NCBI GenBank assembly: GCA_030643245.1
Contig: DAOWME010000078.1
Coordinates: 1-11,306 of the forward strand
Source: Deltaproteobacteria bacterium
GTDB lineage: Bacteria; Desulfobacterota; UBA8473
Direction of reading: 5' to 3'
Length of the DNA: 11,306 nucleotides
Position 1 is the stretch's first letter; each line of letters opens with the position of its first letter. Shown here in pieces: positions 1 to 6,539 of this stretch. The notes beneath the pieces were generated by a model. The model did no database searches. It was not told the origin of the DNA and saw nothing but the letters and a program-made list of their open reading frames with translations. Position numbers and translations under genes: made by a program.

Positions 1-14
1 AGGCCATCTTTGCC

Positions 15-80
15 CGATCTTCAAACACAAAATCCTCGAAATAGGCAAAACTATTCCTGTGGTTTTGTATTTTCAGATCG
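15..80. repeat. 66-nt imperfect hairpin in a repeat element at the left edge
   Basis: Bases 15-44 pair with 51-80 around the 6-nt loop gcaaaa; 22 of 30 positions are complementary and some mismatches are G-T wobbles. The outer arms read cgatct and agatcg. The hairpin lies just beyond a 24-bp sequence (115-138) that recurs inverted at 9763-9786, so the stretch 1-140 looks like one end of an interspersed repeat continuing left of the window. On the minus strand one frame stays open across it, but it has no start codon and is preceded by a TAG. I therefore read this as a structured repeat, not a gene. Confidence 0.6.
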
Positions 81-114
81 AACAAATCTGACCTAAATCT
101 GAGCGCCAACTTGA

Positions 115-138
115 GGAAGTTATTTCGGCCACGTCCCT
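115..138 (-). repeat. 24-bp repeat, left copy (inverted relative to 9763-9786)
   Basis: The 24 bases at 115-138 are the exact reverse complement of 9763-9786. The shared core reads agggacgtggccgaaataac on the minus strand here and on the plus strand at the right copy. Beyond the 24 bases similarity falls off quickly, although short blocks (such as agg-ca-attt about 30 nt further on) still align, which suggests two diverged members of one repeat family. The copy starts 3 nt after the stop codon of the HTH gene and runs into the hairpin at 15-80. Confidence 0.75.
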
Positions 139-140
139 AA

Positions 141-341
141 CTATAAATCCTCAAGATCTTCGAGGGTAAATTCGATCTTCTTCCGGATTGGCAAGGGTAC
201 ATAGCCAACTCGTTCATTCTCAATATAGGCGATATGCTCCGGATCTACGCCGATTAGTTTGGCGAGTCTCCCCCGTGTTAACCTTCTTTTCTTCTTGATC
301 TCTTTAACCTTGTTGATAAGTTCTTCCGGGGTCATACCCAT
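141..341 (-). CDS. Small XRE-type helix-turn-helix protein
   Basis: This encodes a 66-residue protein with one HTH domain filling most of its length. Residues about 10-45 give the XRE pattern: a first helix (VKEIKKKRRLT), the HTH pair (RGRLAKLIGVDPEHIAYIE) and an acidic end (TLEDLEDL). It is probably a cytoplasmic DNA-binding protein; its target is unknown. The ATG at 341 follows AGGAAAGGGAG; a second ATG two codons later (333-335) has better spacing to GGGAG and may be the true start. It lies 57 nt after thiC on the same strand and could be co-transcribed with it. It resembles antitoxin-type regulators, but no toxin partner is visible: upstream is thiC, downstream a repeat. An orphan antitoxin or a cargo gene of the adjacent repeat are both possible. 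Confidence 0.7.
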   Translation of the reverse strand: MGMTPEELINKVKEIKKKRRLTRGRLAKLIGVDPEHIAYIENERVGYVPLPIRKKIEFTLEDLEDL

Positions 342-398
342 CTCCCTTTCCTGACTTGGATGATAACCTCCTTTACTCCCGGTAACCTGTTGTCACAA

Positions 399-1682
399 TC
401 ACTTCAAGCCCCTACCTGCGACCTTAATTGCGCAAAATTCCCCACACATTGTACAGACATCACTGTCCTCAGGTTGTCTATCCCCCCTTATCTCACGGGC
501 CTTATCTGGATCGAGGGACAGTTTGATCTGACCTTCCCAGTCCAGCGCTTTTCTTTTCATGGCCATCTTTTTATCTGCATCCATAGCCCCCTTCACGCCT
601 TTTGATATGTCAGCGGCGTGGGCGGCAATCTTTGAGGCAATAACCCCTTCCCGTACGTCTTCTATGGATGGCAACCCCAGGTGTTCCGAAGGTGTGACAT
701 AGCAAAGAAAGTCAGCGCCGGCTGATGCGGCAATGGCTCCGCCTATGGCAGAGGTGATATGGTCATATCCGGGGGCCAGGTCGGTAACCAGAGGACCCAG
801 AACATAGAAAGGCGCGCCATGACAGAGCCTTTTTTCCAGGAGGACGTTGGCCTCAATTTGGTCCATGGGCACATGCCCCGGTCCCTCAATCATAACCTGT
901 ATCTCCTCGGCCCATGCCTTTTGTGTAAGTTCTCCCAGGAGTATCAGCTCCTGAAGTTGCCCCCTGTCCGTTGCATCGGCTATACAACCGGGCCGGAGCC
1001 CGTCTCCGAGGCTCAGGGTAACGTCATATGCCTTTGCTATGTCCAGTAATCGATCAAAATGCTCGAAAAGGGGGTTCTCTTTATTATTGTAGGCCATCCA
1101 TTCCACGAGGAATGCCCCCCCTCTACTGACTACGTCCATTATTCGTCCTTCGCTCTTGATCCTTCCGACAGATTCACGGGTCACTCCACAGTGAACGGTA
1201 ACAAAGTCAATGCCGTCCTCAGCGTGTTTCTGTATCACTCCGAAGATATCCTCCACCGTCATGTTTACGATAGCCTCTTTCTTCTTCTGTATGGTCTCAA
1301 CGGCAGCCTGATAGATAGGAACAGTGCCGATGGGAACCGTAGATTCTTTCACGATCTCTTTCCTTATCTCGTTTACCGGTCCGCCTGTGCTCAAGTCCAT
1401 AATAGTATGAGCGCCGGCTTTTATTGCGACCCTCATCTTTTCAAGCTCTTCCTGGATATCCGCATGGTCTTTAGACGTGCCTATATTCGCATTTATTTTG
1501 GTCGACAGTCCCTTGCCGATGGCCAAAGGCCTAATCGACCTATGTTTCCTATTTTGGGTGATCACTATATTGCCCTCTGAGACACCCTTGCGAATAAACT
1601 CCGATTCCAGGCTCTCATCGAAAGCACACTTCTCCATCTCTCCTGTAATGATCCCCTTCTTAGCTTCTGATAATTGGGTCAC
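399..1682 (-). CDS. thiC: Phosphomethylpyrimidine synthase ThiC (short form)
   Basis: ThiC is a non-canonical radical SAM enzyme that rearranges aminoimidazole ribotide into HMP-phosphate, the pyrimidine precursor of thiamine. The 427-residue product matches the short ThiC class of anaerobes, without the N-terminal extension of the ~630-residue enterobacterial form. Family blocks visible are TKINANIGTS, TIMDLSTGG, FVTVHCGVTRE, SLGDGLRPG, MIEGPGHVPMDQIE, YVLGPLVTDLAPGYDHI and the C-terminal Fe-S cysteines C410, C413, C417 (CTMCGEFC). Their spacing is CX2CX3C, one residue tighter than the CX2CX4C usually quoted. The start is GTG at 1682, supported by a strong purine-rich site (AGGGAGGGGG) a few bases upstream. 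It follows thiDN by 60 nt, probably in one operon. A ThiC paralogue such as 5-hydroxybenzimidazole synthase (BzaF) cannot be excluded by eye, but the adjacent thiDN favours ThiC. Confidence 0.93.
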   Translation of the reverse strand: MTQLSEAKKGIITGEMEKCAFDESLESEFIRKGVSEGNIVITQNRKHRSIRPLAIGKGLSTKINANIGTSKDHADIQEELEKMRVAIKAGAHTIMDLSTGGPVNEIRKEIVKESTVPIGTVPIYQAAVETIQKKKEAIVNMTVEDIFGVIQKHAEDGIDFVTVHCGVTRESVGRIKSEGRIMDVVSRGGAFLVEWMAYNNKENPLFEHFDRLLDIAKAYDVTLSLGDGLRPGCIADATDRGQLQELILLGELTQKAWAEEIQVMIEGPGHVPMDQIEANVLLEKRLCHGAPFYVLGPLVTDLAPGYDHITSAIGGAIAASAGADFLCYVTPSEHLGLPSIEDVREGVIASKIAAHAADISKGVKGAMDADKKMAMKRKALDWEGQIKLSLDPDKAREIRGDRQPEDSDVCTMCGEFCAIKVAGRGLK

Positions 1683-1684
1683 TT

Positions 1685-1694
1685 CCCCCTCCCT
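1685..1694 (-). promoter_or_regulatory. Strong Shine-Dalgarno fixing the GTG start of thiC
   Basis: Minus-strand AGGGAGGGGG lies 2 nt before the GTG at 1682, with its GGAGG core about 5 nt away. No in-frame ATG lies nearby, so this site decides the start. Confidence 0.65.
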
Positions 1695-1742
1695 ATATAC
1701 ACTCGTTGCCGAGAAATAGAAGACTTTCTTCCTCTTTATATA

Positions 1743-3071
1743 CTACTTTGCGATCCTTATCACCTTTTGAGTAACATCTTTGGCATCTCTTCCGATTATC
1801 CTTACCATGGGCTCTTTTCCCTCATCCCCGGTATCATATATAACATCAGGGATCTTGTTTTCAGACTTTTGGACACTTTCTATGAGCCATCCCAAAGATG
1901 CTCCTTCCCTTTTCCTAATGTAGTCCGGTTCTTTCCTCCTGTCAAGACATCTCACCTCAAAACCCAAGTCATTACACTTTTTAACGATGGCCTCCGAGTA
2001 TCTTATGTTCATGGCAGACCTGACCCCTTTGTCGTACCTCATCAGCGTCAGAATTATTCGTGCCATATGCTGAGATGCCCCAAATTCAGGGTCTGATACT
2101 GTTTTAATGCTCTCTCCAAACCGTATGATGCGACCAGGCACAGCGGCTACATCCTGGACCGTGCATGCGTAGGGAAGGGCCATACCAAGGTTTGATTGAA
2201 CTTCAGGTATCAGGCGCCCTATCCTTTCTCCCTTCAATTCTCTGACCGCTTCTTTGATCTGGGAAATCACGTCGTAGCGATGAATATCCCTTGCGAAGAC
2301 AGCATAAGGATTGACAGGGCCGCATCCCTTGCCAAGGGCAAGGGAACCTTTGATAGCGGTAGTAACAAACCCTTTGGCATTCTCCACTGCCTGGTTAACC
2401 GGGTTGTCCCCGGCGATCTCAAAGGCCAAGGCAGCTGAATAAACGCAACCGGTCCCATGGGTATTTTTGGTGGGTATCCTTTCACATCCATATTCAAAGA
2501 ATTCTTCCCCGTCGAAGAGGATGTCTATTGAACTTCCGGACAAATGGCCACCTTTGATCAGGACATATCTTGCTCCCTTACTGTGGATGTCCCTGGCAGC
2601 TTTCCTCATGTCCTCCACATTTTCGACTTTTATACCACAGATAGCCGAAGCCTCAGATAGGTTTGGTGTAATGAGAAAGGCAAGGGGTAGAAATTCGGTG
2701 ACGAGGGTCTTCAATGCATCTCCCGATAGCAAGGACCGCCCCCCTTTAGCAACCATGACCGGGTCCACGATAAGTTTTTCGACAGAGTATTCCTTTACCT
2801 TTCCGGCAATGACTCTAATCACCTCGGAGTTAACTAACATCCCGGTTTTAGCAGCATCAACACCTATGTCCGAAATAACGGAATCCATCTGTTTTTCTAT
2901 AAACTCTGGGGGGATAGGGTATATATCTTGAACCCCCATGCTGTTTTGAGAGGTCAGGGCCGTAATAACGCTCATCCCGAAACCGCCCAAAAGCCCGATT
3001 GTCTTCAAATCAGCCTGGATACCGGCTCCCCCTCCCGGATCAGATCCTGCTATTGTCAGTATCCTTTTCAT
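1743..3071 (-). CDS. thiDN: Bifunctional HMP-P kinase / thiamine-phosphate synthase (ThiD-ThiN fusion)
   Basis: The N-terminal ~265 residues are ThiD, which phosphorylates HMP and HMP-P. It has the start ILTIAGSDPGGGAGIQADLK, the core VDPVMVAKGG, and the ribokinase-fold loop THGTGC with the likely catalytic cysteine at 209. The C-terminal ~175 residues are ThiN (EVQSNLGMALP, FGASQHMARIILT, SAMNIRYS, VIYDTGDEGKEP), which replaces ThiE in coupling HMP-PP to thiazole phosphate. The product is 442 residues. I place the start at the ATG at 3071 because ThiD proteins begin at MKRILTIAGSDP. An upstream in-frame ATG at 3131 would add 20 unrelated residues encoded in the spacer, partly within a palindrome arm. 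The Shine-Dalgarno is weak (AAAAGAAA). No TPP riboswitch motif (CTGAGA, ACCTGA) was seen in the 255 nt upstream. thiC follows by 60 nt. Confidence 0.93.
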   Translation of the reverse strand: MKRILTIAGSDPGGGAGIQADLKTIGLLGGFGMSVITALTSQNSMGVQDIYPIPPEFIEKQMDSVISDIGVDAAKTGMLVNSEVIRVIAGKVKEYSVEKLIVDPVMVAKGGRSLLSGDALKTLVTEFLPLAFLITPNLSEASAICGIKVENVEDMRKAARDIHSKGARYVLIKGGHLSGSSIDILFDGEEFFEYGCERIPTKNTHGTGCVYSAALAFEIAGDNPVNQAVENAKGFVTTAIKGSLALGKGCGPVNPYAVFARDIHRYDVISQIKEAVRELKGERIGRLIPEVQSNLGMALPYACTVQDVAAVPGRIIRFGESIKTVSDPEFGASQHMARIILTLMRYDKGVRSAMNIRYSEAIVKKCNDLGFEVRCLDRRKEPDYIRKREGASLGWLIESVQKSENKIPDVIYDTGDEGKEPMVRIIGRDAKDVTQKVIRIAK

Positions 3072-3088
3072 TGCAAAATTTTTCTTTT

Positions 3089-3315
3089 GAGTGTAACCTT
3101 TTTTCGTTTGATGTTCAACATCCACGATCATGTTTGTTGCCGGTTGCTTGCTTCTTGTTGCTCGTTGTACGTAAGGCCCTGTCGTAACCCCATGTAATCC
3201 AATGAAAATCTGGTACGGTTATCACCAATGCTTGGTGCAGAAGTGTAGTTCACAACGGACAACAAGAAGTAAGCGGCCGGCAACTGGAATGAGGGAACAA
3301 AAAAAGGTTACACTC
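3089..3315. repeat. Nested palindrome with 16-bp perfect outer arms, just upstream of thiDN
   Basis: Gagtgtaacctttttt at 3089-3104 is the exact reverse complement of 3300-3315. The two arms enclose the 143-bp element at 3139-3281, which has its own 30-33-bp imperfect terminal repeats, so the spacer can fold into two stacked helices. The inner arm edge lies 17 nt from the thiDN start codon, and the outer one 11 nt after the hemA stop. If transcribed through from hemA, the structure would sit in the 5' leader of thiDN. Neither helix is followed by a U-tract placed like that of a simple terminator. Confidence 0.7.
3139..3281. mobile_element. 143-bp palindromic (MITE-like) element, copy A
   Basis: Its ends are imperfect inverted repeats. 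Bases 3136-3168 match the reverse complement of 3252-3284 at 28 of 33 positions, including the terminal gttgccgg. It is one base longer than copy B at 8578-8719 and shares its layout: outermost gccgg/ccggc, a cttgcttcttgttg-like arm, then gtaag near the left end and aatgtagttca or agtgtagttca near the right. No coding capacity is seen. No target-site duplication could be recognised; the flanking gtt/aac instead lengthens the inverted repeat. Confidence 0.65.
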
Positions 3316-3326
3316 CTTCCTTTTCC

Positions 3327-4592
3327 TCATTCTTCTAAATCGAAGAGATCCCTTATGGCATCTATATAGTAACTTTCTTTACGTGTATTCTCTCGTCCCT
3401 TTAGCCGCGTTACGGGATTGTGAAGGATCTTATTGATAATGGAGGAGGTCAGGGCATCCAATACTTCCTTGTCAATCTTTGGACCTCCATTCATACTGGA
3501 GATGGTCTTTTCCACCTCCTTCTTTCGGATCTCCTCGAATCTTTCCCTGAGGGAAATGATTGTGGGAACCGCATTTAAACTCTCCAGCCATCTTTCGAAC
3601 TGCAGTATCTCCCTCTCAATGATATTTTCCGCTTTTTTCGCTTCTTCTTCCCTCTCTTTTATATTGGCATCAACGACCCCACGTAAATCGTCTATATCAT
3701 AGAGATAAACATTCTCAATGTCGTTTATCCTCGGTTCAACGTCTCGGGGCACCGCGATATCAATGAAGAAGAGAGGCTTGTACTTCCTTATCTTTAGGGC
3801 CCTTCTCACATCATTGTACCTTATGGTATAATGCAAAGATCCGGTAGAAGTTATCACGATATCAACCTGGTCGAGGAAGAGGGTAAGGTCTTCAAAGACA
3901 ATGGGTCTGCCATCAAATTCCTTTGCCAACCTCTCTGCTCTGCTGTAAGTCCGGTTGGCGATCAGTATATCTCTCACCCCGTGGTTCAGCAGGTGTCTGG
4001 CTGCCAGCTCGGACATCTCCCCGGCGCCTACAAGCATAACAACCTTGTTCTCTAAAGTGGCAAATATCTTTTTGGCCAGTTCGATAGCGGCATAGCTTAT
4101 AGATACGGCAGCCGAAGCGATCCTGGTCTCTGTCCTCACCTTCTTACCAACCAAAAAGGCCTTGTGGAGAAACTTGTGGAGAATAACACCGGAAGTTTTG
4201 TGCTTGCTGGCCAAGCTGTAGGCTTCCTTTAATTGACCCAATATCTGGGGTTCCCCTATAACCATAGAGTCCAGACTGGAGGCAACCTGGAAGATATGTT
4301 TAATAGCATCATAGGAGTCATAGGAATAAAGGGAAGCATCCAACCGGCTCATCGGTACCCTGTGATGAGAAGACAAGAAATTCCTGATCTCCTCTATCCC
4401 TTCTCCGACATCTCTGACAACTGCCAGAACCTCTACCCGGTTGCAGGTAGAAAGTATCAGGCCTTCACTTACCTGGGGGATACTCGTCACCCTTCTCAAG
4501 GGCTCTTCAATGGTATCGGATGGAAACGCCAGCTTTTCCCTTAGTTCAACGGGTGCGGTCTTATGGTTCAAACCTACTACAACTATGTGCAT
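3327..4592 (-). CDS. hemA: Glutamyl-tRNA reductase
   Basis: HemA reduces glutamyl-tRNA to glutamate-1-semialdehyde with NADPH, the committed step of C5-pathway tetrapyrrole synthesis in the cytoplasm. The 421-residue length is usual. The catalytic domain holds GLNHKTAPVELREKL and STCNRVEV, whose cysteine falls at residue 50 like the nucleophile of characterised enzymes, and then SSLDSMVIGEPQILGQLKEA. The NADPH domain has VMLVGAGEMSELAARHL, and the C-terminus has the helical dimerisation segment (KILHNPVTRLK). The ATG at 4592 has AAAGGT 6 nt upstream. It is downstream of fmdB-sirC-ccsA, a grouping common in deltaproteobacteria, but a 100-bp MITE separates it from ccsA. No hemC follows; after a palindromic spacer comes thiDN. 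Confidence 0.95.
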   Translation of the reverse strand: MHIVVVGLNHKTAPVELREKLAFPSDTIEEPLRRVTSIPQVSEGLILSTCNRVEVLAVVRDVGEGIEEIRNFLSSHHRVPMSRLDASLYSYDSYDAIKHIFQVASSLDSMVIGEPQILGQLKEAYSLASKHKTSGVILHKFLHKAFLVGKKVRTETRIASAAVSISYAAIELAKKIFATLENKVVMLVGAGEMSELAARHLLNHGVRDILIANRTYSRAERLAKEFDGRPIVFEDLTLFLDQVDIVITSTGSLHYTIRYNDVRRALKIRKYKPLFFIDIAVPRDVEPRINDIENVYLYDIDDLRGVVDANIKEREEEAKKAENIIEREILQFERWLESLNAVPTIISLRERFEEIRKKEVEKTISSMNGGPKIDKEVLDALTSSIINKILHNPVTRLKGRENTRKESYYIDAIRDLFDLEE

Positions 4593-4608
4593 TTGTTACC
4601 TTTGCCGA

Positions 4609-4616
4609 AAATCTAT
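4609..4616. repeat. Left 8-bp target-site duplication of the MITE
   Basis: aaatctat at 4609-4616 is repeated exactly at 4717-4724 directly outside the two terminal inverted repeats. The right copy overlaps the last base of the ccsA stop codon. Confidence 0.75.
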
Positions 4617-4716
4617 CGAGCTGTGCAGTTACGCAAATCCAGTATGTTGAAGTTTCTCTGGTGATTCGGTTAACAGAATTGCGATAAGCGGTAAACATGA
4701 CCAACTGCACAGGTCG
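4617..4716. mobile_element. 100-bp MITE-like element, copy 1 (intact)
   Basis: The 14-bp ends cgagctgtgcagtt (4617-4630) and aactgcacaggtcg (4703-4716) are inverted repeats with one mismatch, and are flanked by an 8-bp direct repeat. A second copy (8505-8750) aligns without gaps over 100 positions, about 82 identical, once an inserted element is removed. It is far too short to encode a transposase, so it would have moved with an enzyme supplied elsewhere. It sits between the ccsA stop and hemA, beginning just after the stop codon, and may affect how far ccsA transcripts extend into hemA. Confidence 0.8.
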
Positions 4717-4723
4717 AAATCTA

Positions 4724-5542
4724 TCACCTGTCATACGTATGTAACCCTGAAAGCATTGTATTTACCCCAAGGAAAGAGAACATTACTGCAAAAAAGCCTA
4801 CAATCGCAAAAACAGCGGCCCGCCTCCCCCTCCAACCGATATTTATCCTGCCATGTAACAGGGCTGCGTATAAGATCCATGTGAGCAATGACCATATTTC
4901 TTTCGCGTCCCAACTCCAGAAAGAACCCCAAGCATGCCTGGCCCATATTGAACCTGTAATCATTCCCAGAGTGAGCAGAGGGAATCCTATGGTGAGGCAG
5001 TAGTGATTTATATCATCCAGTACCTTGAGAGAAGGTAACCTGTAGTAAAATGAACCGATCTTCTTTGACTTTATCTGGTGTTCCTGTATGAGATACATTA
5101 TCCCTGCACAGAAGGCCAGGGCAAAGATGGCATCTCCGAAGAATGCCAGAACTACATGAATGGGGAGCCAGAAGCTTTTAAGGATAGGCGGCAGGGGACC
5201 GATCTCTTTGGAAAACGCAGAAGAAACGAGAATCAGGATAGACGCAATGGGCGAGACAAAAGAACCAAAGACAGTTATCTTATACCTGAACTGCATAATT
5301 AAATAGATACCGATTATTGCCCAGGCAAGGAATGAGGGCGCCTCGTAAAGATTGGTGATGGGGGTGTACCCTGCCTCCATATACCTAAGGGTTATGCTTA
5401 CGGTATGAAAAAGGAAACCACTGCAGAGCATGGCAGTCGCAACTGTAGAAATAATGGGTCTCTGTTTAATAAGGTACGAGAGGTAGGCAAAGGTTCCGGC
5501 GAGATAAAATGCGAGAACAATCTTGAAAAAGAGTATGCTCAT
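4724..5542 (-). CDS. ccsA: CcsA/ResC-type cytochrome c biogenesis membrane protein
   Basis: This is a 272-residue polytopic inner-membrane protein with about eight hydrophobic segments. It carries the heme-handling WWD motif (WGSFWSWDAKE, residues 205-215), flanked by candidate axial histidines (H129, H203, H230, H268). In system II cytochrome c maturation such proteins present heme on the outer face of the membrane for attachment to apocytochromes, together with a CcsB/ResB partner, which is not in this window. The same family is also called HemX when it lies next to hemA and may influence HemA level; the location two genes from hemA makes that role possible. It begins 20 nt after sirC. AGGA directly abuts the ATG, with AGAGGT further upstream, so the ribosome site is not ideal. 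Confidence 0.88.
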   Translation of the reverse strand: MSILFFKIVLAFYLAGTFAYLSYLIKQRPIISTVATAMLCSGFLFHTVSITLRYMEAGYTPITNLYEAPSFLAWAIIGIYLIMQFRYKITVFGSFVSPIASILILVSSAFSKEIGPLPPILKSFWLPIHVVLAFFGDAIFALAFCAGIMYLIQEHQIKSKKIGSFYYRLPSLKVLDDINHYCLTIGFPLLTLGMITGSIWARHAWGSFWSWDAKEIWSLLTWILYAALLHGRINIGWRGRRAAVFAIVGFFAVMFSFLGVNTMLSGLHTYDR

Positions 5543-5562
5543 TCCTGGTATTCTTGCAACCT

Positions 5563-6252
5563 CTAAAAAAAGATCCTCAATTCCTCCAAAGAATACCCTT
5601 GGCCTAAGGTCTCCTTGAGGATAATGTTTATACCTTCTCTCTTTCTTTCCTTTATAAGGGAAAGTATATCTGAGTCGATCAACCTGTAAAAGGTGATCCT
5701 GTTATTGTCCGAAACACGATCGGTTTTTAACAGCTTTTCACGGACAGCGCCCAGTATGGTAAGGAAGAGACCATACTCCTCCCCGTATAGAGTCTCCAAC
5801 TCCTGCCTCACCCTTTTTGCAAGAGCAGGGCTTTTCCCATTGGTGGAAATCGCTATAACCAGGTCGTCCCTATCCATCACAGACGGAACGATGAAGTTAC
5901 ATATTTCCGGTGTATCCACTATGTTAACAAGGATACCATTGCCCCGAGCCTCTTGACTTGCCTCTGCATTCACCCTGGGATCATCAGTGGCGCCAAAAAC
6001 CAGAAAAGCATCCTTGAGATCTCCTGGCCGGTAGTCTCTGTCTGTATGTTGGATACTGCCTTGGGATAGAAGCGTTTTCAATCGGGGCGTTAGCCCGGGG
6101 CTTATTACTGTAACCGCCCCCCCACATTTCAAGAGTGATCCCACTTTCCTTTCGGCAACCCTGCCACCGCCCAGGACAATGCAATTTTTGCCATCTATGT
6201 TTACATTTATCGGGTAGTATTTCACTGGCCGACGGACTTTCCCTAATGACAT
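5563..6252 (-). CDS. sirC: Precorrin-2 dehydrogenase / sirohydrochlorin ferrochelatase (SirC/Met8 type)
   Basis: This enzyme oxidises precorrin-2 to sirohydrochlorin with NAD+, and some members also insert iron to make siroheme. The 229-residue product has the N-terminal NAD-binding loop (IVLGGGRVAERKVG, residues 25-38), ATDDPRVN, VNIVDTPEICNFIVPS with Asp113 at the position of the catalytic aspartate of CysG and Met8p, and STNGKSPALAKR. It lacks the uroporphyrinogen methyltransferase half of CysG, so a separate methylase is needed elsewhere. The ATG overlaps the end of the fmdB-like gene by 10 nt, suggesting translational coupling; no good Shine-Dalgarno is visible. A GTG nine codons inside (6223-6225) would match the usual family start (KYYP) and is an alternative. 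Whether it also has ferrochelatase activity cannot be told from sequence. Confidence 0.9.
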   Translation of the reverse strand: MSLGKVRRPVKYYPINVNIDGKNCIVLGGGRVAERKVGSLLKCGGAVTVISPGLTPRLKTLLSQGSIQHTDRDYRPGDLKDAFLVFGATDDPRVNAEASQEARGNGILVNIVDTPEICNFIVPSVMDRDDLVIAISTNGKSPALAKRVRQELETLYGEEYGLFLTILGAVREKLLKTDRVSDNNRITFYRLIDSDILSLIKERKREGINIILKETLGQGYSLEELRIFF

Positions 6253-6461
6253 GAACTACAGTTGCCGGATGAACAAGAACTACAAGAATTGGATCCAGCC
6301 GAACTTGAGAAGTTCCCTTCACTCTTGAAGCTGAAAGAAGAAATAAGTTTTTTAACATCAGGATTCTTACATTTCGGGCAAGTCACACCAGGAGAACTCC
6401 CAAAGACTAACTCCTCAAACGTCTCTCCACAGCGTTCACAGCTATATTCATATATTGGCAT
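6243..6461 (-). CDS. FmdB-family zinc-ribbon protein
   Basis: This 72-residue protein begins MPIYEYSCERCG, the hallmark of the FmdB/CxxC_CxxC_SSSS family. Zinc-ribbon cysteines are C8, C11, C28 and C31. The C-terminal third is a low-complexity Ser/Cys/Gly tail (SCSSCSSGNCSSCH) ending in C-H, which could bind metal. The family's molecular role is poorly defined; it was first noted near formamidase/amidase genes as a possible regulator. Here it leads a tetrapyrrole cluster: its stop overlaps the sirC start by 10 nt. GGGGG lies 7 nt before the ATG. Position and coupling suggest regulation or metal handling for siroheme synthesis, but that is inference only. Confidence 0.85.
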   Translation of the reverse strand: MPIYEYSCERCGETFEELVFGSSPGVTCPKCKNPDVKKLISSFSFKSEGNFSSSAGSNSCSSCSSGNCSSCH

Positions 6462-6490
6462 CCTTCAACCCCCGCAATAAGTTTTTTTAT

Positions 6491-6518
6491 ATATTACAAC
6501 AGATAACTCAAGGTGTAA
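6491..6518 (-). promoter_or_regulatory. Possible promoter for fmdB-sirC-ccsA-hemA
   Basis: In the 78-nt gap between larC and fmdB, the minus strand has TTACAC, a 16-nt spacer and TAATAT, each 4 of 6 to the sigma-70 consensus. The gap is AT-rich and is the only sizeable one before the fmdB group. This is weak evidence and the larBC transcript may simply read through. Confidence 0.22.
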
Positions 6519-6539
6519 AGTTCCTTGTTAGGTCGCTTT

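Noticed and set aside
1..139. Open minus-strand frame running off the left edge
   Set aside because: It is preceded by an in-frame TAG, has no start codon, and coincides with a repeat and a long hairpin.
141..341. HTH gene as antitoxin of a complete toxin-antitoxin pair
   Set aside because: Neither neighbour encodes a toxin: thiC lies upstream and a non-coding repeat downstream.
1059..1580. 173-residue plus-strand reading frame
   Set aside because: It is antisense to thiC over its whole length, has no recognisable domain, and thiC's motifs account for the sequence. Similar plus-strand frames opposite thiDN, hemA, ccsA and larB were dropped for the same reason.
1683..1742. TPP riboswitch before thiC
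   Set aside because: The 60-nt gap is too short for the full riboswitch and shows none of its conserved blocks.
3072..3131. Earlier ATG of thiDN at 3131
   Set aside because: It would add 20 residues without family support, starts at the edge of a palindromic element, and lacks a Shine-Dalgarno.
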